A stretch of DNA of 64,000 bases from Phycisphaera mikurensis NBRC 102666. Its GTDB lineage: Bacteria > Planctomycetota > Phycisphaerae > Phycisphaerales > SM1A02. The position numbers were made by a program, and so were the translations under genes. The DNA lies in contig CAMDUB010000010.1 of the NCBI GenBank assembly GCA_945878575.1, positions 1-64,000 of the forward strand, read 5' to 3'. Of the stretch, positions 56,320 to 64,000 are shown piece after piece (the stretch's first letter is position 1; every line of letters starts with the position of its first letter). Below the pieces are notes generated by a model. That model was not told the origin of the DNA, did no database searches, and worked only from the letters and a program-made list of their open reading frames with translations.

Positions 56320-56931
56320 TCAGCTTCCCGGGGTATTCAGTGAATCATTGATCACCACGAAGTGCGCAGCGCGCCGATAGCCATCCGCATGCAGCGCAAA
56401 CGTTGGCTCTGCCACCGTATGAAAAAACTTCTCTAGATATTCAATCGGCCACGGCCGATCGCCGGCCTGCTCCCGCGCTACTGCGCGCTGCCACCGGGTT
56501 GGTTGTGGAGCGTCAACAAAAACAGCAATATCAATATGCTGGCGCGGAAGCGCATGGAGTGCATGCAGCCCTTCAACCACCACCACATCTGCAGTTTCCA
56601 CGCGTTGCTCGCCAATGCGCCGATGTTCCGCGAACGTCCACAGCGGAATATTGGTGCCGCAGCCACTTCGCAGTGCCGCAAGGTCTCGTGCCAGTCTTTC
56701 CAGATCAGAAGACTCTGGAAGGTCACGCAGATGTTCCGCCGTCGCGTGGTAGTCGGGCAGATAGTTGTCGGTACTGACCACGCACTCCGAGAGGGTGCGT
56801 GCAAGGGTTGACTTTCCAGCAGCCACCGCGCCGGTTACACCGATCACCGTTCGCTGGCCGCGGGCGCGCACCAAAGCCAGAATCGCTTCGGCGGCATCTG
56901 CAAAATTGACGGTGCGCGGAGTAGGAGTCAC
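56320..56931 (-). CDS. Uridine kinase-like P-loop kinase
   Basis: TVIGVTGAVAAGKSTLARTL, VVSTDNYLPDYH, VVVVEGLHALHALPRQHIDIAVFVDAP. Confidence 0.75.
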   Translation of the reverse strand: MTPTPRTVNFADAAEAILALVRARGQRTVIGVTGAVAAGKSTLARTLSECVVSTDNYLPDYHATAEHLRDLPESSDLERLARDLAALRSGCGTNIPLWTFAEHRRIGEQRVETADVVVVEGLHALHALPRQHIDIAVFVDAPQPTRWQRAVAREQAGDRPWPIEYLEKFFHTVAEPTFALHADGYRRAAHFVVINDSLNTPGS

Positions 56932-57019
56932 AGTGGCAGGATAGGGCGGCTGTGGGTGTGCTATCCGTATGCTGCACCCGCACCCGCCGTGGCGGGCGCA
57001 CAGGTCCGCCGGAGCACAC

Positions 57020-58315
57020 ATGCAGCAATACATTGGAATTCTTGGTGTCGTCGCCATTCTTTTCATCGGCTGGCTGTGTTCCACCAATCGCCGCGCCATT
57101 AATCGCCGCACCATTATTGTGGGCGTAACGCTTCAGTTTGTGATCGCATTTCTCTTGCTTCGCTTTCCACCGATCGCTGCGCTGTTCACGCTCTTTGCAA
57201 GAGCAGTGACGCGGGTGATCTCCTTCGCAGATGAAGGAACTCGTTTCATTTTTGGAAACGCAGCTGATGCTTCGGGCGCGTGGGGATTCATCTTCGTAGT
57301 GCAAGTGTTGCCGGTGATCATCTTCTTTGCATCGCTGATGGCGGTCCTCTATCACTTGGGAGTGATGCAGCGCGTCGTTGCAGTGTTGGCGTCAATCATT
57401 CAGCGTGCGCTCGGCATCACTGGCTCAGAGGCACTTTCGGCCGCCGCGAATATATTCCTCGGGCAGACTGAAGCGCCGCTCACCGTGAAGCCGTTCATCG
57501 CCGGTATGACGCGATCACAGATCATGTGCGTCATGGTGGGCGGGTTCGCAACTATCGCCGGAAGCGTGATGGCCGCCTACATCGTGCTGATTGGCGGACA
57601 AGATGAAGGCGCGCGCGTCGTTGTTGCCACGCACTTCATGACGGCCAGCGTCATGTCTGCATTTGCGGGCATTGTGATGGCCAAGCTGATGCTGCCAGAG
57701 ACAGAAATCCCGCGCAAGGAGTCCATTGCGGATCTGCATACCCTGCCGCGCACCACCGCCAATGTCATGGATGCTGCAGCAGAAGGCGCGACCGATGGCT
57801 TGAAGTTAGCACTCAATGTTGCGGCCATGCTGGTGGCCTTTGTCGCGCTGATTGCACTGCTCAACTGGCCGCTGGCTGCTCTGAGCGAAGTCAATGTCGA
57901 CTGGCTGCCGATAGCGCAATGGCGGCAATCGCTGGGCATTCCCGTGCTTTCATTCCAGAACATCTTGGGGGTGGTGCTGCAGCCGCTCGCGTGGCTGATG
58001 GGCGCTGGTGCGGAGGCGCGTACGGTTGGTTCGCTCATGGGCCAGCAAGTGATCGCCACTGAGTTTGTTGCCTATGTTGACCTTGCCAATCAAGTGAAGG
58101 CACACACCATCTCGCCGCGCGCGGAGACCATTGCCACCTACGCGCTGTGCGGGTTCGCCAATCTTCCATCGATCGCCATTCAGATTGGTGGCCTGAGCGC
58201 CATGGCTCCCAGTCGGCGCGCTGACTTTGCGCAGATCGCTCCGCGCGCCATGGTTGCCGGAGCGTTGGCCTGTTGGATGACTGGCGCGATCGCTGGTGTC
58301 TTGGTGCCGCTGTGA
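57020..58315 (+). CDS. Concentrative nucleoside transporter (NupC/CNT family)
   Basis: RAINRRTIIVGVTLQFVIAFLLLR, QTEAPLTVKPFIAGMTRSQIMCVMVGGFATIAGSVMAAYI, CGFANLPSIAIQIGGLSAMAPSRR. Confidence 0.95.
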   Translation: MQQYIGILGVVAILFIGWLCSTNRRAINRRTIIVGVTLQFVIAFLLLRFPPIAALFTLFARAVTRVISFADEGTRFIFGNAADASGAWGFIFVVQVLPVIIFFASLMAVLYHLGVMQRVVAVLASIIQRALGITGSEALSAAANIFLGQTEAPLTVKPFIAGMTRSQIMCVMVGGFATIAGSVMAAYIVLIGGQDEGARVVVATHFMTASVMSAFAGIVMAKLMLPETEIPRKESIADLHTLPRTTANVMDAAAEGATDGLKLALNVAAMLVAFVALIALLNWPLAALSEVNVDWLPIAQWRQSLGIPVLSFQNILGVVLQPLAWLMGAGAEARTVGSLMGQQVIATEFVAYVDLANQVKAHTISPRAETIATYALCGFANLPSIAIQIGGLSAMAPSRRADFAQIAPRAMVAGALACWMTGAIAGVLVPL

Positions 58316-58541
58316 GTCAATAATCACCTTGAATTGCCCGTGCGGGCCACAAAGCACGAGGTTACAGGACACAAGCGCTGTATTTTGAGGACATCCCGTG
58401 ATGGGTTGGGGGGGCAGATTCCGTTTACTAAGGTGTTGCCCGAGTTTCTGTGGAGAAGTTGGAGTTCTTCACAGAAGCCTTGAGTAACGGAGGATAAGAC
58501 GCGCAGCATTCGTTCCTGCGCGGGGATATGGGCCGCTCGCC

Positions 58542-58606
58542 GACGGGTTCGGCTGTGTGTTGACGTGTGCCAAGGAGCCGAGTGTTCCTGCCACCCGTCA
58601 AAGGAG
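58542..58606 (+). promoter_or_regulatory. Structured 5' leader abutting the SD of the PEP-CTERM-like gene
   Basis: GACGGG(58542)...CCCGTC(58599) enclosing TCGGCT(58549)...AGCCGA(58581), directly followed by AAAGGAG SD. Confidence 0.4.
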
Positions 58607-58615
58607 TTGATTCAT

Positions 58616-59419
58616 ATGTTTACCTCTTCTTTTGTTTCGCGGCTCGCTGCACCCCTCGCCATTGGACTGATCGCCGGATCGGCAAGTGCTGACTTCCTGG
58701 GATGGACCGCCAACGTGCGTTCGGCCACTAACGGTGGCTACCTAGTCAACGTCTTCGCCGTCACCAGTAGCGCGACCGACCGGCTCTTCAACGTTTACGG
58801 CTCAAACGCAAGTTCGCCGAACGCTGGCTACATCCAAACCACTTCCACGGGTGGATTCCTTCAGGGAACTGGTACCCAAAGCGTCTTCGCCGCCGAGGAG
58901 TTCCAGAACTGGACTTCCTCCGACAGCTTCCTGACGATCAGTTCGATACTCGATGGTGGCGATTGGCTCGCGAACAGCGCGACCATCGGTGATCCGACTT
59001 GGAACGTGACCTACACAACCCTCGCCGGCCTGTCTAAAACCGCCAACAGTTTCAGTGTCCGCTCAGGTTCTTTCACCAATAGTGAATTCGTCAATCCGAA
59101 CACGCACTCGGTGCCAGCGACTGCAGGGTTCTACTTGGCGGGATCCGCAGCAGAGGCCGTCAGCATTGCATCGCTGACAAACCGGGTAGCCAGTTCAACG
59201 CCGGACGCTGCTGCAGGAACATTGGGCATCATGGTGGCACAGCTACACATGAGCGAACTCAATCTGGACTGGAGGATGGGCGCGACTATCGGTCGAGGCA
59301 ACGGCACGGCTGACCAGAAGACATTCTCCTTGCAGATTGTCCCCGCGCCAGGAGCAATCGCGCTTCTTGCGATCTCTGGTCTGCTGTCAGGAGCGCATCG
59401 TCGCAGATCCGTTTGTTGA
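58616..59419 (+). CDS. Secreted protein with PEP-CTERM-like sorting tail
   Basis: Signal peptide (IGLIAGSASA); C-terminal VPAPGAIALLAISGLLSGAHRRRSVC. Confidence 0.7.
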   Translation: MFTSSFVSRLAAPLAIGLIAGSASADFLGWTANVRSATNGGYLVNVFAVTSSATDRLFNVYGSNASSPNAGYIQTTSTGGFLQGTGTQSVFAAEEFQNWTSSDSFLTISSILDGGDWLANSATIGDPTWNVTYTTLAGLSKTANSFSVRSGSFTNSEFVNPNTHSVPATAGFYLAGSAAEAVSIASLTNRVASSTPDAAAGTLGIMVAQLHMSELNLDWRMGATIGRGNGTADQKTFSLQIVPAPGAIALLAISGLLSGAHRRRSVC

Positions 59420-59481
59420 TCATTGTTTACCTGCCTACAGTTCTTCTGTTGTTCGTTACCCTTATAGATTGGATTTAGCTC

Positions 59482-61998
59482 ATGTTGTTCAAGCAATTCG
59501 TTCTTCCGGGCGCTATCAGTGCCGTGGTTCTCGCTCTCGCAGCGAGAACCACGGTTGCGCAAGATTTCGACTATCCACCGAGTTTGCGCGGTCTGGCGGT
59601 TCCTGAGCCTCCAACGATCCTGCAGTATGTCCGCAGCCGATCGGCAGCGATTGCGCTTGGAAAGTCACTCTTCTGGGATACAAACCTTGGTAGTGACGGT
59701 CAGACTGCCTGTGCTTCGTGCCACGGCGCTGCGGGCGTCGACCCCCGACGTACAAACGCAGTGAATCCGGGTGCCAACGGAACATTTGATGCGGGCATCC
59801 TGCCTGGGCAGACCAAGGGGGTTGACTTTTTCCCCACCGTGTTGTTTGAGGATCCACGCTCGCGATTCAGCCCACGGCTTCGTGATATCGACGACATCGT
59901 TGGTTCGCAGGGCGTACTCAAGCGTGCGTACCGCGAGCTTGTATCGGGCACCCTTGTTGAGCTCTGCGACGATACGACCGACCCGGTGTTCCACGATGCC
60001 CAAGGGAACGTGCGTCAGGTCACTGGTCGCAATTCGCCATCAGTCATTAATGCTGTGCTCAATGTGCGCAATTTTTGGGACGGTCGAGCTAATGCGCAGT
60101 TCAATGGTGTGAATGGGCGCGGACCAATTGATCCGACCGCGCGGGTATGGCGCCAGATCAACGGAACGAACGTTCTTGAACCGGTGTCGGTGCTACTCGA
60201 GATGGGATCGCTCGCCTCGCAGGCGGTCGGCCCCGTACTCAGTTCGGTGGAGATGAGTTGTTCGGGCAAGGCGATGTCGACGCTCGCGCACCGGTTGCTG
60301 GACCGACGCGCTCTGGCATCACAGCGCGTGTCGAATTCTGACTCGGTTCTTGGTGCGTTGGCAATGCATGATGGTGTGGGGCTGTCCAACACCTACCGTG
60401 AACTGATCGACGCGGCATTCTTACCCGAGTGGCGTACGACCCTTCCGACCCCCGATGGCATTCCGCAGGTGGAGGCGAACTTCAGCCTGTTCTTTGGCCT
60501 AGCTATTCAGATGTATGAGGCAACGCTTGTCTCTGATGACTCGCGTTATGACCGTTGGGCGGCTGCTGGCGGTCCCGTGGGTGGCGATGCGGCAGGTCTG
60601 CTTACGCCGCAAGAGCGACGTGGTTTAGACATATTTGTTAACGAAGGGACGGGGACTGGCGTTCCTGCTGCTGGCTGCATCAACTGCCATGCGAGTTCCG
60701 CATTTTCGAGCGCAACTTGGACATACCTCGCCCAAGATCCCGATGCCAAAGTTGTTGAGCTGATGCCATCAGCGGCTGGGGCGCAGGCTACGCAAGTGGT
60801 CTTCGCGGATCACCCCCTTGAGGAGGCTCCTACCGCGCGGACATTGGATTTCCCCCTTGATAACGCGAACATTGAACTGTTCCACACTGTGCCGCCAGAG
60901 GGCGTTGAGGGTGCCGAATCGATCCTAATGTCAAGTGTGACGCTCCCGGACTTGGCACCACTGGGCTGTCCGACTGATGTCGCTCGCATGGGGGTCGTTT
61001 CAGCTAAGAACCCTGAGGCCCTCTTCTCGACGACCGTGCGCCGTCGAGTGTTGTCGAACGGCCTTTGCGGTACAGCGATGTTCGTCCGCATCATGGGATT
61101 CCCAGAGGGTTTTTATGAAGTCAGGGTGAACGGCATCGTCCGTGCCACGACTGAGGTGCACGCCTCGGGAGCCTATGATCTTGGCTTCTACAACATCGGG
61201 GTTCGACCAACCGCGGAGGATCTTGGGGTTGGCGGCTTGCAGGCTGGTGGAGTTCCACTGTCCTTCACGCGACGGATACAACAAGGCTTTCCGATTCCTG
61301 ATGCGCCAACAGAGGTGCCACATGTTCCAGCGGATGTCCACGCCATAGTCGATGGGGCATTCAAGACACCATCGCTACGCAATGTCGAATTGACTGGACC
61401 GTACTTTCATAATGGTGGTCAATCCACGCTGCGGCAGGTGATGGAGTTCTACAATCGCGGTGGCGACTTCCACGAGGCAAACCTTGTTAACCTCAGCCCC
61501 GAGATGCGCGCGCTAGACCTTTCGGAGCCGGACATTGACGCCGTCGTCGCGTTCATGAAGACGCTGACGGATGAACGTGTCCGTGACGAAAGCGCGCCAT
61601 TTGATCATCCAGAACTGCCGCAACCGAATGGTCCCACGCTGACGGCGATAGGTGCCGGAGGTCGAATCGCTGACTGCCAGATGCAACTTCAGCCCTTCGA
61701 TGCGGCCTTCACAGTCGTCAGTGCGCCTCCGGATTGCGACGGCGATGGGCGGATTGACTCATGCGCGATTGCAGCGGATCCATCCCTCGACATGGACCAC
61801 GATGGCATCCCTGATACGTGCCGGTGCGTGGGTGACATCGTGGTGGACGGCTTTATCGACGGTACTGACCTCGGCATCCTATTGATGCAGTGGGGTCAAG
61901 TCGGCAGCGGCCTTGCAGGAGATGTGAACCGCGACGGCGCCGTCGATGGAATGGATCTTGGGCTCGTCCTGATGGGCTGGGGTGCGTGCGGCCGTTGA
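59482..61998 (+). CDS. Di-heme cytochrome c peroxidase-family protein with C-terminal dockerin-like domain
   Basis: CASCHGAAG and CINCHASS heme sites, FKTPSLRNVELTGPYFHNGG, C-terminal DCDGDGRIDSC...DLGILLMQWG...DVNRDGAVDGMDLGLVLMGWGACGR. Confidence 0.9.
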   Translation: MLFKQFVLPGAISAVVLALAARTTVAQDFDYPPSLRGLAVPEPPTILQYVRSRSAAIALGKSLFWDTNLGSDGQTACASCHGAAGVDPRRTNAVNPGANGTFDAGILPGQTKGVDFFPTVLFEDPRSRFSPRLRDIDDIVGSQGVLKRAYRELVSGTLVELCDDTTDPVFHDAQGNVRQVTGRNSPSVINAVLNVRNFWDGRANAQFNGVNGRGPIDPTARVWRQINGTNVLEPVSVLLEMGSLASQAVGPVLSSVEMSCSGKAMSTLAHRLLDRRALASQRVSNSDSVLGALAMHDGVGLSNTYRELIDAAFLPEWRTTLPTPDGIPQVEANFSLFFGLAIQMYEATLVSDDSRYDRWAAAGGPVGGDAAGLLTPQERRGLDIFVNEGTGTGVPAAGCINCHASSAFSSATWTYLAQDPDAKVVELMPSAAGAQATQVVFADHPLEEAPTARTLDFPLDNANIELFHTVPPEGVEGAESILMSSVTLPDLAPLGCPTDVARMGVVSAKNPEALFSTTVRRRVLSNGLCGTAMFVRIMGFPEGFYEVRVNGIVRATTEVHASGAYDLGFYNIGVRPTAEDLGVGGLQAGGVPLSFTRRIQQGFPIPDAPTEVPHVPADVHAIVDGAFKTPSLRNVELTGPYFHNGGQSTLRQVMEFYNRGGDFHEANLVNLSPEMRALDLSEPDIDAVVAFMKTLTDERVRDESAPFDHPELPQPNGPTLTAIGAGGRIADCQMQLQPFDAAFTVVSAPPDCDGDGRIDSCAIAADPSLDMDHDGIPDTCRCVGDIVVDGFIDGTDLGILLMQWGQVGSGLAGDVNRDGAVDGMDLGLVLMGWGACGR

Positions 61999-62027
61999 AG
62001 GCAGATCGATAACTTTGGATCGTGACC

Positions 62028-62075
62028 AATAGGGGATATCGATGCTGAATGAAATCAGCGTCGATATTCCCTATT
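62028..62075. terminator. 21-bp stem hairpin downstream of the peroxidase-dockerin gene
   Basis: AATAGGGGATATCGATGCTGA-atgaaa-TCAGCGTCGATATTCCCTATT, 21 pairs with two G:U wobbles; no U-tract. Confidence 0.5.
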
Positions 62076-62331
62076 GATTGCTGCGTGATTGAGTTGGCGA
62101 AAATCGTGACGGTGGGCAAGGTCTGTTCTGTGCAGAAGTGCAATGACCAACGCCATTGTCGTTCGTCCTCGATAACGCACTTGTAACGCTCAACAAAGAT
62201 CCGCTAATCAAAACAAGGATTATCGGGATTGCGCCAACGCAGTAAGTAGCTCAAACGAATTACCTCCGGGCGATTTATAAGCCTTTCAAAGCGAGCCATT
62301 TGATGAACTGAAAGACAACAAACATTTTCGC

Positions 62332-62359
62332 TTGACCTTGTAGATTCACCGCCTATGGT
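62332..62359 (+). promoter_or_regulatory. Possible sigma70-like promoter
   Basis: TTGACC-16 nt-TATGGT, 54 bp upstream of the multicopper oxidase ATG. Confidence 0.35.
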
Positions 62360-62412
62360 TGGGTCGTCGTTATTCGTCCATCAATTTCCTTTCCTCTCTC
62401 ACGGTGTTCCGT

Positions 62413-64000
62413 ATGTTGCGCAAAAAAAATGATTCGCCCGTCGTTTCCAGGCGTCGGTTCCTTGGTGGCACTGCAGCAGCGGCCGGAAGTCTTTCCGTCC
62501 TCTCCAAGCAGGCCAGCGCCCAAGTCCCGGTCCCAGTACAAGTCGACTTCGGAAGCCCGGCCACCACGCCGTGGGTGTGGCCTCTCGCGTTTGCGCGACA
62601 TGCAGTGCCGCTGGCAGCCTGGGAGACTCTGGATCCACCAGTGATTCCGGCCAATCATCAGCGTTACGACGAGTTCGCACCCGTCAAGTTTTATGACATG
62701 AGCGTGACCGAGATCTTGTCGCGTCCGCATCCGCAGCTTGCGGAGAGTCGCGTCATGGCGTACGAGGGGTCCGTGCCGGGTGTCACGTTTATCAATCACT
62801 ACGGCGAGCCAGTGTTATGCCGTATTCGGAACAACCTGCCGCTGGAACTCACTGGTGTTGGTAGTCCCGACATCATTACCCATGTTCACAATGGTCATCA
62901 CGCCTCGGAGTCTGATGGCTACCCGGGGTACTGGTTCAGCCCTGGTTCATTCCGGGATCATCACTGGCCACATATCTATGCCGGCGGCGACTGGCGTGAG
63001 GCCAAGGGCACGCTTTGGTACCACGATCATCGGATGGATTACACGGCTCAGAACACCTACCGCGGGTTGGCCGGCTTCTTCCTGATGTTCGACCACCTTG
63101 ATAGCGGCGACGAGAATGATCCGAACCACGAGGCGTTCCGCTTGCCGAGCGGTGTGCCGGACGGCTCGCGCTGGCGCGGGTGCTACGACATCCCATTGAT
63201 TTTCACCGACCGCCGATACGACGCGAACGGCGTTCTAGTGATGGACGTGATGAACATGGACGGGCATCTTGGTGACAAATACCTAGTGAACGGTCGCATC
63301 CAGCCCTACTTCGAGGTCGAGCGTCGCAAGTACCGGTTCCGTCTGCTTGATGGTGGACCGTCCCGGTTCTACAGCTTCTGGATGTCCAATGGCATGACGT
63401 TCCAGCACATCGCGAACGATGGCAATATGTTGCCGCAGCCAATCGAGACTGACCACGTTAATTTGGGCGTTTCGGAACGTGCGGACATTGTTGTTGACTT
63501 TAGTCAAGTACCTGAGGGCGTCAACGAGCTTTACTTTGTCAACCGTGAGATGCAAATCGACGGTAAGAAGCCAGAGGGTGTTCTGTTGTCGTACGCCGAC
63601 AGCAATCAACTGATTAAGTTCATCATTAGTCCTGAGAGGAATGTTGTCGACCACAGTCGGGTTCCTTCGCACTTCCGGCCGTTGCCGGAGATGAATACCC
63701 CAGTGGTGCGCACTCGCAATATCGCGTTCGACCGCAAGAACGGCATGTGGACGGTGAACGGCAGGATCTTTGACAACGATCGAGCGGATATCACTTTCAA
63801 GCGAGGTACTGCCGAGATTTGGAACATCAGTTCTTCTGGCGGATGGGCGCACCCCGTGCACATCCACATGGAAGAGAACCGAATCCTTGAGTACAACGGC
63901 AAGCCCGTTGACAGTGGCATTCTTCACTGCAGGAAAGACGTGTTCACGTTGTATCCCGGAGATGAGATGAGACTGTACGTCCGGTTCCGTGACTGGACTG
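62413..64000 (+). CDS. Tat-exported multicopper oxidase (CotA/bilirubin-oxidase-like), truncated at window end
   Basis: Hand translation from ATG at 62413: MLRKKNDSPVVSRRRFLGGTAAAAGSLSVLSKQASA; copper ligands HVHNGHH, WYHDHRMD, HPVHIHMEEN. Open to base 64000, so absent from the ORF track. Confidence 0.93.
   Translation, partial: MLRKKNDSPVVSRRRFLGGTAAAAGSLSVLSKQASAQVPVPVQVDFGSPATTPWVWPLAFARHAVPLAAWETLDPPVIPANHQRYDEFAPVKFYDMSVTEILSRPHPQLAESRVMAYEGSVPGVTFINHYGEPVLCRIRNNLPLELTGVGSPDIITHVHNGHHASESDGYPGYWFSPGSFRDHHWPHIYAGGDWREAKGTLWYHDHRMDYTAQNTYRGLAGFFLMFDHLDSGDENDPNHEAFRLPSGVPDGSRWRGCYDIPLIFTDRRYDANGVLVMDVMNMDGHLGDKYLVNGRIQPYFEVERRKYRFRLLDGGPSRFYSFWMSNGMTFQHIANDGNMLPQPIETDHVNLGVSERADIVVDFSQVPEGVNELYFVNREMQIDGKKPEGVLLSYADSNQLIKFIISPERNVVDHSRVPSHFRPLPEMNTPVVRTRNIAFDRKNGMWTVNGRIFDNDRADITFKRGTAEIWNISSSGGWAHPVHIHMEENRILEYNGKPVDSGILHCRKDVFTLYPGDEMRLYVRFRDWT

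Noticed and set aside
1-64000. Search for IS elements, integrases, attachment sites, rRNA and tRNA genes
   Set aside because: No transposase, integrase, prophage or rRNA/tRNA signature recognised by reading; absence is not proven without tRNAscan/ISfinder runs.

Overview
The window is a 64-kb bacterial chromosome segment with high GC, dense coding and many ATGA/TGATG gene junctions. Dockerin-type 'LNNDGVVNGADLGI.LAAWG' repeats, a PEP-CTERM-like tail, a TIGR02999-like ECF sigma factor next to a Ser/Thr kinase, and sulfatase/Tat-MCO genes suggest a planctomycete, probably Phycisphaerae (inference). Main blocks: adenine deaminase, arginase-family hydrolase and Tat metallophosphatase (1-3.8 kb); an NHLM-like peptide-export locus with HlyD-type fusion protein, C39-peptidase ABC and second ABC (3.8-10.0 kb), followed by an ECF sigma factor and Ser/Thr kinase; serC, ubiX, small secreted EF-hand and collagen-like proteins; an unusual multicopper oxidase-SCO1 fusion; a 2-oxoadipate dioxygenase-like gene and a TPR/OGT-like gene overlapping tail to tail; a complete reductive pyrimidine catabolism operon with its own ABC importer (32.9-45.4 kb); dockerin proteins, cyclophilin, YcaQ-like protein, sulfatase, nucleoside transporter; and a diheme peroxidase-dockerin fusion followed by a truncated multicopper oxidase. 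The most interesting observation is an ORF missing from the supplied track (49 aa, below its cutoff) at 10089..10238 (-), MTDNKKLQANDLASVQGG|GAKPGAKPSGLAKASSGRVNPKAVNLGAKKR. It has a textbook double-glycine leader and a Cys-free, strongly cationic core, and lies directly downstream of and convergent with the C39 exporter. It is the likely cargo of an otherwise cargo-less export system.
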